Position numbers and translations under genes: made by a program. Shown here in pieces: positions 1 through 8,372 of a DNA stretch of 54,017 nt. Position 1 is the first letter of the stretch, and every line of letters starts with the position of its first letter. Source of the DNA: DATDOR01 sp035512695 (GTDB taxonomy: Bacteria > Chloroflexota > Anaerolineae > Anaerolineales > JABWBV01); the NCBI GenBank assembly GCA_035512695.1, contig DATKDL010000084.1, positions 1 through 54,017 of the forward strand. Reading direction: 5' to 3'. The notes beneath the pieces are model-generated. The model saw only the letters and a program-made list of their open reading frames with translations. It had not been told where the DNA came from and ran no database searches.

Positions 1-1281
1 TACCTGGCGTTCGGGATGCTCGCCGTCGGGTACACGGCCTGGAAATACGGCGCCCCGGCCCTCACCGAACGGTTCAGGGGGATTCCGACCGGGGCAGCCG
101 GCGCGGTCTTGGCCGTTTCCGGGGCGCTCTGGCTTGCGCTCCTGTCCTGGTTCCTTTACCAGCCGTATACGGAGTCCTACGCGCTGGGCTATACCGACGT
201 GAACCTGTGGGAGCAGACTCACACCAGCCTGTCCGCCTATCTGACCCATTGGGGGCTATTCCTCGTCGTCGTCATCGCCTGGATGACCTGGGAGACCCGC
301 CAATGGCTGGCCCAGACACCCGCCGCAGCCGGGCTGCGGTATCTGCGTTCCCGGGTGGAGTTCATTGCAGCCGGGTTGCTGGCCGCCGTCGCCGTCATCG
401 CCCTGCTGCTCTTCCTGGATGTATCCCTGGGCGCCGTATTGATCCCGCTTCTGTCCTGGGCCGGCATCTTGTTGTTTCGCCCGGGGATCACGGACCGGAA
501 GCGGGCGGTCCTTTTCATGTTCGGAACAGGCGTTTTCCTGACGGCGATGGTCGAAACGATCGTCCTGTCCGGAGATATCGGCCGGATGAACACCGTCTTC
601 AAGTTCTATCTCCAGGTCTGGGTGCTGTTCGGCCTGAGCGCCGCCGCCGCGCTGGCCTGGCTGCTGCCGGAGACGGAGCGCTGGCTGCCGTTCTGGGATC
701 GGGGCTGGCGGCTGGCCGTCGGCCTGCTGGTCGTCGGGGCGAGCCTGTACCCGCTGCTGGGCGGTGTTGCCAGGATGCGGGACCGGGTCAACCTGGATGC
801 GCCGATCACCCTGGATGGGATGGCGTACATGCCGTACGCAACATACTTCGACGAGGGTCGTGAGCTCTACCTGGTGGAGGACTACCGGGCAATCCGCTGG
901 ATGCAGGAAAATATCACCGGGACACCGGTGATCGTGGAGGGGCAGGTGGTCGAGTACCGCTGGGGCGCGCGCTATTCGATCTATACCGGTCTGCCGACGG
1001 TCCTGGGCTGGAACTGGCACCAGCGCCAGCAGCGGACCGGGCATGACATGGACGTCTGGGCGCGAGTTAACAGTGTAGCCGAGTTCTACACCACCACCAA
1101 CCTCAACATCGCCCTGGAGTTCCTGGAGCAAATGCGGGTGGAATACATCATCGTCGGCCAGATGGAACGGGCTTTTTACGGTGGTCCCGGGCTCGATAAG
1201 TTCGACGAATACGAAGGACGTTATTGGGAGGAGGTCTACCGAGACGGGGAGACGGTGATCTACCGCGTGGTGGGCGGATGA
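1..1281 (+). CDS. DUF2298 (Chlor_Arch_YYY) membrane protein, 5'-truncated by the window edge
   Basis: The reading frame is open from the first base, so the true start lies upstream; about 426 codons are visible. Several hydrophobic membrane segments are followed by the family hallmark RMNTVFKFYLQVW (near nt 583-620) and a soluble C-terminal part with VLGWNWHQRQ and VEYIIVGQ. These motifs recur in the next gene (MNTIFKFYYQAW, VLGWVFHQ, VTYIYIGV), so the two are paralogues. DUF2298/TIGR03662 proteins are multi-pass membrane proteins of Chloroflexota and Archaea, probably related to GT-C glycosyltransferases; the reaction is not established. The stop codon overlaps the next ATG (ATGA at 1278-1281), indicating translational coupling. 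Family assignment is from motifs seen by eye. Confidence 0.85.
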   Translation, partial: YLAFGMLAVGYTAWKYGAPALTERFRGIPTGAAGAVLAVSGALWLALLSWFLYQPYTESYALGYTDVNLWEQTHTSLSAYLTHWGLFLVVVIAWMTWETRQWLAQTPAAAGLRYLRSRVEFIAAGLLAAVAVIALLLFLDVSLGAVLIPLLSWAGILLFRPGITDRKRAVLFMFGTGVFLTAMVETIVLSGDIGRMNTVFKFYLQVWVLFGLSAAAALAWLLPETERWLPFWDRGWRLAVGLLVVGASLYPLLGGVARMRDRVNLDAPITLDGMAYMPYATYFDEGRELYLVEDYRAIRWMQENITGTPVIVEGQVVEYRWGARYSIYTGLPTVLGWNWHQRQQRTGHDMDVWARVNSVAEFYTTTNLNIALEFLEQMRVEYIIVGQMERAFYGGPGLDKFDEYEGRYWEEVYRDGETVIYRVVGG

Positions 1282-3683
1282 CGGTATTCGCCCTGTGGTA
1301 CCTGGCGCTGACCGGGTTGGGCCTGGCGGCGTTCCCGCTTTGTTTTGCGCTGCTGCCGGGCCTGGCCGACCGCGGTTACGCCTTCAGTCGTATCCTGGGG
1401 TTGTTGGTCTGGGGTTATTTCTACTGGATGGGGGGATCGCTCGGGCTGCTCCCCAACAATTTCGGTGCGCTGGTGTTCACGTTTGCTGCCCTGGCCGGCG
1501 CGAGCGCCTTTGCGGCCGCCCGCATCGATCGCGCGGATCTGGTTGCCTGGTGGCACAGGAGCAAAGGGACCGTCTTCGTGGTCGAGGCGCTCTTCCTGGC
1601 GGCATTCGCCGGTTGGACGGTGATCCGGGCGATGAACCCCGAGATCACGGCCACCGAGAAACCGATGGAGCTCGCTTTTTTGAACGCCATCCTGCGGTCT
1701 CCCAGCTTCCCGCCGAACGATCCCTGGTTGTCCGGCTATGCCATCTCCTACTATTACTTTGGTTTTATCCTGGTCGGTATGCTGGCGATGCTGACCGGGA
1801 CGACGGCGGGCGTGGCGTTCAACCTGGGGATCGCGGCGGTCTTTGCGCTTGCCGCGGTGGGCGCTTATGGGGTCGTCGCCAATCTGCTGGCTCGCACGGA
1901 TGAAAGATCGAGCGGCCGCCTGCTCGGGTTGTTCGGACCGCTATTCGTTCTCCTGGTCAGCAACCTGGCCGGTTTCCTGGACATGCTGCACGCCCGCGGC
2001 TTTTTCTGGACCCGGAACGAGGGAGGCGAACTCGTTTCACCTTTCTGGCGCTGGGTCGATATGAAGGACCTGGTGAACCCGCCGGTCGAGCCGTTTGGCT
2101 GGATCCCGGAGCGATTTTTGTGGTGGTGGCGGGCCTCGCGGGTGATCAACGACACCGGTTTCACCGGCGGCCAGCAAGAGGTCATCGACGAATTTCCATT
2201 CTTTTCCTTCCTGTTGGCCGATCTTCATCCGCATGTGCTTGCGATCCCGTTCGTCCTGCTCGCGGTCGCGGTGGCGTGGAACGAGTTTGTCCGTCCCCAG
2301 GATGAGGCCGTCGTGATCTTCGGATACGATCTGGAGATCCCGAAGACCGGCCTGCTGCTCGGAGGGCTGGTGATGGGGGCGCTGGCTTTTTTGAACACCT
2401 GGGATTTCCCGATCTACGTGGCCCTGTTCACCGGGGCGCTCGTGCTGCGGAAGGCCGGTGAAAGCGGCTGGTCCTGGGGGGGCATCGGGCGCGCGGCCGC
2501 GGCGGGGGCGGCGGTCGGCGCCCTGGGGATCCTGCTTTATTTTCCTTTCTACGCCGGGTTCTCATCGCAGGCGGGCGGGATCCTGCCAAACCTGATCAAT
2601 CCGACCCGCGGGACGCATCTCTGGGTCATGTTTGGGAGTCTGCTCGCGCCGATATCGATGTACCTGGGAGGCCAGATCGTCCGCGGCGGGTATGACGTCC
2701 GGTCCGGTGTGAAATGGGGTTTCGGGGCCGTGGCGGGGCTGTGGCTGCTATCGCTGCTTCTCGCCGGAGTGGTTGCCCTGGTGCCGGGTGCGCTCGAGGA
2801 TGCGCTCCAGCGTCTCGGTGCGCCGGATGCGGGCGCCCTGATGATGGTTTCGTTCTCCAGGCGCTTCCTCTCCTTCGGCGGTTGGCTGACGATCGGCGCG
2901 CTGCTTGCGTTGGCGGCGGGATTTCTGGTCCGGCCGGTCGGCCGGCCGGACTTTTATTTTACGGTCCTGATGATCGCCGTGGCGGGGCTGCTGATCGCGG
3001 GTCCCGAATTTGTCTATCTGCGGGATCTATTCGGGACCCGGATGAACACGATTTTCAAGTTCTACTACCAGGCCTGGATCATGCTTGGTCTGGCGGCCGC
3101 TTTTTCGACTGCACGGATCCTGACCCGCTGGCGTGGTCTCCCGGCCCTGGCTGGCGCTGCCGTTGTGGGGCTGGTCCTGTTTGCCGGGTTGACCTATCCG
3201 GTATTGAGCCTGGTGACCAAAACCGAAGGTTTCCGATCCGCAGGCGGGCTGGTCCTGGACGGGACGCTTCATGGCGCGTATCTGAACCAGGATGACCGGG
3301 CGGCGGTTGCCTGGCTGCAGCAGGCCGAACTGGGGGTGCTGGTCGAAGCGGTGGGGGGCTCTTATTCCAGCGGCGGGCGGATCGCGGCGCACAGCGGTCA
3401 GCCGAACGTGTTGGGTTGGGTTTTTCACCAGGGACAGTGGCGGGGCGGTTATGAGGAGGTCGGTTCGCGCGAAGGCGACATTGAGAAAATCTATACGTCG
3501 GGAAGCTGGGAGGAAACGGCTGCGCTGTTGGACCGCTACGGGGTGACGTACATTTACATCGGCGTGCTGGAGCGTTCGACATACCCGGTGAACACGGCGA
3601 AGTTCGAGCGGAACCTCCCGGTCCTGTTCGAACAGGGCACGGTCGTGATCCACGGTTATTCGCCCGGCGGGGATGCACCGTAG
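1278..3683 (+). CDS. DUF2298 (Chlor_Arch_YYY) membrane protein, full length
   Basis: A 801-aa multi-pass membrane protein starting at the ATG that overlaps the previous stop (ATGA). It has an N-terminal run of hydrophobic segments, a conserved loop with NDPWLSGYAISYYYFG near residue 150, an ADLHPH motif near residue 315, FGTRMNTIFKFYYQAW near residue 585, and a soluble C-terminal domain with NVLGWVFHQGQW. These are features of the Chlor_Arch_YYY family, whose members resemble GT-C glycosyltransferases that use lipid-linked sugars; the substrate is unknown. It follows a paralogue and precedes an Agl23-like protein, a pairing that suggests one surface glycosylation function. A 49-nt hairpin lies 22 nt after the stop. 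Confidence 0.88.
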   Translation: MTVFALWYLALTGLGLAAFPLCFALLPGLADRGYAFSRILGLLVWGYFYWMGGSLGLLPNNFGALVFTFAALAGASAFAAARIDRADLVAWWHRSKGTVFVVEALFLAAFAGWTVIRAMNPEITATEKPMELAFLNAILRSPSFPPNDPWLSGYAISYYYFGFILVGMLAMLTGTTAGVAFNLGIAAVFALAAVGAYGVVANLLARTDERSSGRLLGLFGPLFVLLVSNLAGFLDMLHARGFFWTRNEGGELVSPFWRWVDMKDLVNPPVEPFGWIPERFLWWWRASRVINDTGFTGGQQEVIDEFPFFSFLLADLHPHVLAIPFVLLAVAVAWNEFVRPQDEAVVIFGYDLEIPKTGLLLGGLVMGALAFLNTWDFPIYVALFTGALVLRKAGESGWSWGGIGRAAAAGAAVGALGILLYFPFYAGFSSQAGGILPNLINPTRGTHLWVMFGSLLAPISMYLGGQIVRGGYDVRSGVKWGFGAVAGLWLLSLLLAGVVALVPGALEDALQRLGAPDAGALMMVSFSRRFLSFGGWLTIGALLALAAGFLVRPVGRPDFYFTVLMIAVAGLLIAGPEFVYLRDLFGTRMNTIFKFYYQAWIMLGLAAAFSTARILTRWRGLPALAGAAVVGLVLFAGLTYPVLSLVTKTEGFRSAGGLVLDGTLHGAYLNQDDRAAVAWLQQAELGVLVEAVGGSYSSGGRIAAHSGQPNVLGWVFHQGQWRGGYEEVGSREGDIEKIYTSGSWEETAALLDRYGVTYIYIGVLERSTYPVNTAKFERNLPVLFEQGTVVIHGYSPGGDAP

Positions 3684-3705
3684 GGACCCGATGAAACCTA
3701 TGGTG

Positions 3706-3754
3706 GCGGATGTTGGGGAAGCTGCGGCCCGGCTGCCGCATCCCCAACATCCGC
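3706..3754. terminator. Long intergenic hairpin 1
   Basis: Outer 14-bp arms (GCGGATGTTGGGGA / TCCCCAACATCCGC) enclose a second stem TGCGGC/GCCGCA. It lies between two co-directional genes and ends 15 nt before the TATAAT hexamer of the next gene. There is no T-tract, so termination is possible but unproven. The core TTGGGGAAGC ... CCGCATCCCCAA is shared with hairpin 5 at 28213. Confidence 0.6.
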
Positions 3755-3768
3755 TAAAGGGGATCGCT

Positions 3769-3774
3769 TATAAT
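3769..3774 (+). promoter_or_regulatory. TATAAT -10 box, predicted leaderless start
   Basis: A perfect TATAAT ends 7 nt before the ATG at 3782, so transcription would start at or next to the start codon. No convincing -35 box is visible. The same arrangement recurs at several genes in this window. Confidence 0.55.
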
Positions 3775-3781
3775 GTCGGCC

Positions 3782-5566
3782 ATGGGTGAACTGTCTCGAT
3801 TCAAGATTTCTCATTTCCTGATCGTCCTCATTCTCGTTTTGGGGGTTTTCGTCCGGTTGAACGGCCTTGGGGAGGCGCCGCTGAGCGATACGGAGGCGCG
3901 GGTTGCGCTTCAGGCGCGGGCGCTGGCAGGCGGAGGCGCGTATGGTGGTTCGGGTACGCATGCCGGGGCCGTTGCGCTGACCGGGCTGGTATTCTTCATT
4001 TTTGGTGATACGGATTTTCTCGCCCGGTTGGTGCCGGCGCTGGCGGGGGTGCTACTTGTGGCGGCGCCGTGGGTGTTGCGGGGCCGGATCGGGGAGGGGC
4101 CGGCGCTGGTTGCGGCGGCCGGTTTGGCGATCGACCCGCTGCTGGTGGGCGTTTCGCGCCTGGCGGACGGGCCGATGCTGGCGGCCGGTCCGCTGTTTCT
4201 CGCCATATCGTTGCGCATAGCCAATACCGGTGAGGGCGGTGCGAATGGGCGAATCCTGACCGGCGTGTTGGCCGGGCTGGCAATTCTGGCCGGACCGGGG
4301 GCCTGGCTCGGTTTGCTGATCCTCCTGCTGGTCTGGATTGCCGGACGGTTTGCCGGGATCCGGACGGAGACAGGGGTAGACCGGGCCGCATTTGGGCGGG
4401 AAGCAGCCGCTTTCGGTATCACCGCCGCTATCGTCGGGACGCTGTTCATGCAGGCGCCGGAAGGGGTCGGCGCCCTGGCAGGGGGCCTCGGCGCTTTCCT
4501 GCAGGGGTGGATCTCCCCACAGGCTGTGCCGGCAGTCCGTCTGCTGATCGGGCTGGCGGGCTATCATGGACTGGTGATCCTGCTCGCCGGTGCCTATTCC
4601 TGGCGGATGCGCGCCTCGGCTCCGCCCGCGATCCGTGTGCTGTGGCTGCTCGCGGTTGCGGCGCTGACCCTGGTCGTCCTCTATCCCGGCCGCCAGGTCG
4701 CCGATCTTGTCTGGGTCGTTACCCCGCTGTGGTTGTTGGCCGGTTCGCAAATCGCGGAAAAAATCGCGGTCGGGCCGGTCCCGGCATATCGACCGGCGCT
4801 GCTGGCAGGGGTCCTGGTCACACTGGCTGCCAGTTTCTGGGTCAACCTGGCAGCGCTTTTTAACGCCATTTCCATCGACCCGAACCTCTGGCTCCGGGTG
4901 CTCGTCATCACCGGTACGCTCGTCCTTGCCGGACTGGCGATCCTGCTGGTCGGGATGGGCTGGGATTCGGTTTCGGCGCGCACCGGCAGTATGTGGGCGC
5001 TGAGCGTCCTGCTGGTGTTTGGCATGCTGCACGGTTTTCTGGGCGGCGCGCCTTCCGGGCGGCGGGATCTCTGGCAGCCGGCTCCGGCCGCCGGTGAAGC
5101 GGCGCGGCTGAAAGAGACGATCCGGGAACTCGGCGGATGGACGCGCGGGGAGACGGCCTCCCTGGACGTCACGCTGACGACCGAATCGCCCGCCGCCGCC
5201 TGGGCTCTCCGCCGGTTTCCCAACTTGACCTATGGCGGCGGTTTCAGCCGGGATTCGCTCCCATCGATCGTCGTCACAGAGGGCGACGGAGGAGATTTCC
5301 GATTCACCTCTTCTTACCGGGGCCAGGGTCTCGCGTGGCGGGTGAACGTGAGGTGGGACGAGATGACCGGCCGCGATTGGCTGGGATGGATGCTCTTTAA
5401 AGAAGCGCCGGCGGCGACCGAGCAGATCGTGATCTGGGCCCGCGCCGATCTGTTCCTGACCGGGGGCGAATTGGTCGTCGAGGATCCGCTTGACACGATC
5501 GAGGATGGGGAGCAGGAGGAGATTATCCCGATCGATGACCCCGAGGACCTCTTCCCAGGTGGCTGA
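3782..5566 (+). CDS. Agl23/GT-C-like multi-pass membrane protein
   Basis: About 594 aa with a dozen or more hydrophobic segments. The first segment is followed by the acidic motif PLSDTEAR near residue 30, which matches the first-loop acidic motif of GT-C glycosyltransferases. It resembles TIGR03663 (flippase-associated Agl23), which often sits beside DUF2298 genes, as here. The C-terminal 150 residues are soluble and end in a strongly acidic tail. I chose the ATG at 3782 because TATAAT lies 7 nt upstream; an ATG at 3773 overlaps the hexamer itself and would add three residues. The gene overlaps the next one by 8 bp. Likely a glycan transferase or flippase-linked protein; the substrate is unknown. 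Confidence 0.75.
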   Translation: MGELSRFKISHFLIVLILVLGVFVRLNGLGEAPLSDTEARVALQARALAGGGAYGGSGTHAGAVALTGLVFFIFGDTDFLARLVPALAGVLLVAAPWVLRGRIGEGPALVAAAGLAIDPLLVGVSRLADGPMLAAGPLFLAISLRIANTGEGGANGRILTGVLAGLAILAGPGAWLGLLILLLVWIAGRFAGIRTETGVDRAAFGREAAAFGITAAIVGTLFMQAPEGVGALAGGLGAFLQGWISPQAVPAVRLLIGLAGYHGLVILLAGAYSWRMRASAPPAIRVLWLLAVAALTLVVLYPGRQVADLVWVVTPLWLLAGSQIAEKIAVGPVPAYRPALLAGVLVTLAASFWVNLAALFNAISIDPNLWLRVLVITGTLVLAGLAILLVGMGWDSVSARTGSMWALSVLLVFGMLHGFLGGAPSGRRDLWQPAPAAGEAARLKETIRELGGWTRGETASLDVTLTTESPAAAWALRRFPNLTYGGGFSRDSLPSIVVTEGDGGDFRFTSSYRGQGLAWRVNVRWDEMTGRDWLGWMLFKEAPAATEQIVIWARADLFLTGGELVVEDPLDTIEDGEQEEIIPIDDPEDLFPGG

Positions 5567-6260
5567 TCGGAGTCGAGTCTCGATCATCGCGATCGACGGT
5601 CCTGCCAGTTCCGGGAAATCGACGATCGGCAAGGAACTGGCCCGAATCCTGGACTTCCTGTATTTCGATTCAGGCGTGATGTACCGCGCCGTGACCTGCC
5701 GGGCGCTGTCCCTGGGCCTGGACGTCTCGGACGAAAAATCGATCACCGATCTGGCCGAGCGGCTTCGGATCGAAGTCCGGCCTGCGACCGTTCCGGACGG
5801 GCGCGACAACGATCTTCTGGCGGACGGGGCGGATATCACCTGGAAAATCCGAGCCCCCGAGGTCGACGCCGCGGTGTCGACCGTCGCAGCCTTCCCGGGT
5901 GTCCGACAGGCCCTTAACAGGCATTTGCGGTCAATCGGTTCTCGGGGGAGGATCGTCATGGTCGGCCGTGACATTGGTACGGTGGTAATGCCCGAGGCCG
6001 ATGTGAAAATTTACCTGATGGCCTCCCCGGAGGAGCGGGCGCTGCGCCGGTTCCGGGAGCGGGGGGGGCGCGGTGAGCCGGCCGATTACGCGGAAATCCT
6101 CGCATCAATCCGGAAGCGCGACGCGCTCGATTCTTCTCGAGAAACCGCACCCCTGCGATTGGCTCCGGATGCGCATTTTATAAACTCGGATGGGATCACG
6201 ATCCCGGAGGTGGTGGACCAGGTTCTCTCCCTGGTCCGTGCGGAACAGAGACAGGCATAA
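5559..6260 (+). CDS. cmk: Cytidylate kinase
   Basis: A 233-aa cytosolic enzyme that phosphorylates CMP/dCMP with ATP. Visible features are the P-loop GPASSGKST (residues 14-22), the CMP-binding DSGVMYRAVT segment, VGRDIGTVVMPEADVKIYL, the lid region RRFRERGGRGEP, and IRKRDALDSSRETAPL. These are diagnostic of bacterial Cmk. I prefer the GTG at 5559, which overlaps the previous stop by 8 bp and follows CGAGGA; an in-frame ATG at 5535 is an alternative. Downstream lie three acyltransferase genes; cmk next to plsC is a common bacterial arrangement and fits CTP supply for phospholipid synthesis. Confidence 0.95.
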   Translation: MADRSRVSIIAIDGPASSGKSTIGKELARILDFLYFDSGVMYRAVTCRALSLGLDVSDEKSITDLAERLRIEVRPATVPDGRDNDLLADGADITWKIRAPEVDAAVSTVAAFPGVRQALNRHLRSIGSRGRIVMVGRDIGTVVMPEADVKIYLMASPEERALRRFRERGGRGEPADYAEILASIRKRDALDSSRETAPLRLAPDAHFINSDGITIPEVVDQVLSLVRAEQRQA

Positions 6261-6266
6261 CCTGCT

Positions 6267-6962
6267 ATGGCATACCCCCAATCGACCCAATTGAAGGCTC
6301 GCCGGTTCATCCTGAAATTTACATTCCGGCAGATTTTCCGGGCGACATTCCAAACAAGGATCAGGGGCTGGGAGAAGATCCCTTCTGAAGGTGCGTATAT
6401 CATCGCGCACAATCACGTTTCGATCATTGAGCCGGCGCTGATCCTGTCCTTCTGGCCGGTCAACGCGGAAGCGATCGGGGCGGCCGAACTCTGGACCCGG
6501 CGCGGGCAGGCCGGGGTCATCAAAATGTACGGCACGCTTCCAGTCCACCGCGGCAGCGCGGAACGCGAGCTTATTCGGACGATGGTGTCCGTGCTGGAGG
6601 CCGGTACACCGCTCCTGATCGCCCCTGAAGGGACCCGCTCGCACACGCCCGGGATGGGGCCGGCCCAGGCCGGGATCGGATACATGATCGACCAGGCGCG
6701 CGTCCCGGTGCTCCCGATCGGCGTGATCGGCAGCACCGATGACAACCTGCGCGCCGCTGCACGCTTTAAACGCCCGCTGCTCGAGATGAATATCGGAGAT
6801 CCTTTCACCCTCCCGGTGATCGAGGGCAGCGGTCATGTCCGCCGAGAAGCCCGCAAGGAGAACACGGAAAATGTCATGATGCGGCTCTGTAGCCTGCTCC
6901 CGGAGAACTACTGGGGTGTTTATGCCGACAAGTACCGCAGCACCCTCGAAACCGCGCGCTGA
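6267..6962 (+). CDS. PlsC-type 1-acyl-glycerol-3-phosphate acyltransferase, copy 1 (HX4E variant)
   Basis: A 231-aa acyltransferase of the PlsC/LPLAT family, predicted to acylate lysophosphatidate or a related glycerolipid at the membrane. Motif I reads NHVSIIEP (H50, E55), so the usual HX4D aspartate is replaced by glutamate; motif III APEGTRS is intact near residue 120, and VPVLPIGVIG matches motif IV. It starts 6 nt after cmk and overlaps copy 2 by 41 bp. The Asp-to-Glu change may be tolerated or may mark a different substrate. It is the first of three tandem family members of similar length. Confidence 0.88.
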   Translation: MAYPQSTQLKARRFILKFTFRQIFRATFQTRIRGWEKIPSEGAYIIAHNHVSIIEPALILSFWPVNAEAIGAAELWTRRGQAGVIKMYGTLPVHRGSAERELIRTMVSVLEAGTPLLIAPEGTRSHTPGMGPAQAGIGYMIDQARVPVLPIGVIGSTDDNLRAAARFKRPLLEMNIGDPFTLPVIEGSGHVRREARKENTENVMMRLCSLLPENYWGVYADKYRSTLETAR

Positions 6963-7641
6963 CAGCCTGCGGCCCGAACTGACCCGCCTGCCGGAGCTGA
7001 CCCCCCGGCGATTGGCGAACCGGGCCAGGATCGCCCGGATCTGCGCCGCGCTGATCCGCAACCTGACCCGGGCGACCTTCTCCGGGATTTCGAATTTTCC
7101 CGCCGCGGGTCCCGGCATCATCGCGCTCAACCACCTCGGTGATGCCGATGTCGCGATGATTGCAACGGCCCTGCCGGTCCAGCCGGAAGCGCTGGCCAAG
7201 GTTGAGCTGTACGATTTTCCGTTTGTCGGGTGGCTGGTCAATACCTACGGGGTCATCTGGGTCCATCGCGGCACGGCCGACCGGCGGGCGCTCCGGGCCG
7301 CGCTGGACGGACTGGCCGACGGCCGGTTCATCGCGATCGCCCCGGAAGGCCGCCAATCGATCACGGGATCGCTGGAAGAAGGGACCGGCGGTGCGGCTTA
7401 TCTCGCGCTGAAGGCGGACGTCCCGGTCATCCCTTTGGCGCTCACCGGCACACAAGATTCAAACGTTTACGGAAATTGGCGCAGGTTCAGAAAACCGGCC
7501 CTGACCCTTACGATCGGCGAGCCGTTTCGCCTGGAAGAAGTCGGCAGCCCAAGCGAAACGCTCCATGCCGGCGCCGATGCGATCATGCGCCGGATCGCGG
7601 CGCTGCTGCCCGAATCATATCGCGGCGTGTATGTGGACTGA
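6922..7641 (+). CDS. PlsC-type acyltransferase, copy 2
   Basis: A 239-aa PlsC/LPLAT-family protein. Motif I is NHLGDAD (H71, D76), so the catalytic HX4D pair is present; APEGRQS is motif III, with R-Q in place of the usual T-R, and VPVIPLALTG follows. The ATG at 6922 lies inside the previous gene; a GTG at 6916 is also in frame. Residues 1-35 are Arg/Pro-rich and not part of the core fold. Overlap with both neighbours' reading suggests one coupled operon cmk-plsC-plsC-plsC. Substrate unknown; probably membrane glycerolipid synthesis. Confidence 0.87.
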   Translation: MPTSTAAPSKPRADSLRPELTRLPELTPRRLANRARIARICAALIRNLTRATFSGISNFPAAGPGIIALNHLGDADVAMIATALPVQPEALAKVELYDFPFVGWLVNTYGVIWVHRGTADRRALRAALDGLADGRFIAIAPEGRQSITGSLEEGTGGAAYLALKADVPVIPLALTGTQDSNVYGNWRRFRKPALTLTIGEPFRLEEVGSPSETLHAGADAIMRRIAALLPESYRGVYVD

Positions 7642-7648
7642 GCGCGCC

Positions 7649-8371
7649 ATGCGGCCCAAGACGGAGCCCGCAGCATCCCAATACCGCCATGCAGACTATT
7701 TTTGGCGGAGAAAATTTTGCCGGTTTTTGCTGCGCACGATCGGCTTCACCTTGATGGTGCGGATCGATTCCGTCAAAGGTCTTGAAAATGTGCCTTCGGA
7801 AGGCCCGGCGATCCTGATGATGAACCACATCGCTTTCGTGGACCCGATCGTCCTGGTCCACGTCACGCCGCGCGATATCGTTCCGCTGGCAAAGACAGAG
7901 GCTTACCATTACCCGTTCGTCGGAGTTTTTCCACGCATCTGGGGAGTCATCCCGGTCGAACGCCAGGGGATCGACCGGCGGGCTGTCCAGAAGGCCCTGG
8001 CGGTGCTTTCATCGGGCGAGATCCTGCTGGTCGCCCCGGAGGGGACGCGGCAGGATGCGCTCACCGGTCCGAAAGAAGGGGCTGCTTACCTCGCCAGCCG
8101 GAGCGGGGCGCCGATCGTCCCGGTCGCGCTCGAAAACACGCGCGGGTTTCCTTCTCACCCGTTCTCGCAGCAGTGGCGAAGGCCGGGGGCGGATGTCCGG
8201 TATGGACGCCCATTCCGAGTGCGGGAGGACCACCGGCGAGCCCGGGGTCCGGTCCTGGCGCGGATCCTGGATGAAGCCATGTACGTACTGGCGGGGATGC
8301 TCCCGGAAAACCGCCGCGGCGAGTACGCCGATCTCGGAAGGGCGACGATGGATACGATAGAGTGGTTGTGA
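7649..8371 (+). CDS. PlsC-type acyltransferase, copy 3
   Basis: A 240-aa PlsC/LPLAT-family protein and the most canonical of the three: motif I NHIAFVDP (H60, D65), VIPVERQG as motif II, APEGTRQ as motif III, and APIVPVAL as motif IV. It is predicted to transfer an acyl chain to a lysophospholipid at the inner face of the membrane. The start is taken as ATG 7649, 7 nt after the previous stop; ATG 7631 overlapping that stop is possible and no strong ribosome site separates them. Next gene begins 1 nt after the stop. Confidence 0.88.
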   Translation: MRPKTEPAASQYRHADYFWRRKFCRFLLRTIGFTLMVRIDSVKGLENVPSEGPAILMMNHIAFVDPIVLVHVTPRDIVPLAKTEAYHYPFVGVFPRIWGVIPVERQGIDRRAVQKALAVLSSGEILLVAPEGTRQDALTGPKEGAAYLASRSGAPIVPVALENTRGFPSHPFSQQWRRPGADVRYGRPFRVREDHRRARGPVLARILDEAMYVLAGMLPENRRGEYADLGRATMDTIEWL

Positions 8372-8372
8372 G

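Noticed and set aside
4052..5974. A 640-codon minus-strand frame opposite the Agl23-like and cmk genes
   Set aside because: It is antisense to two well-supported genes, has Arg/Pro/Gln-rich text without domains, and is explained by high GC content.
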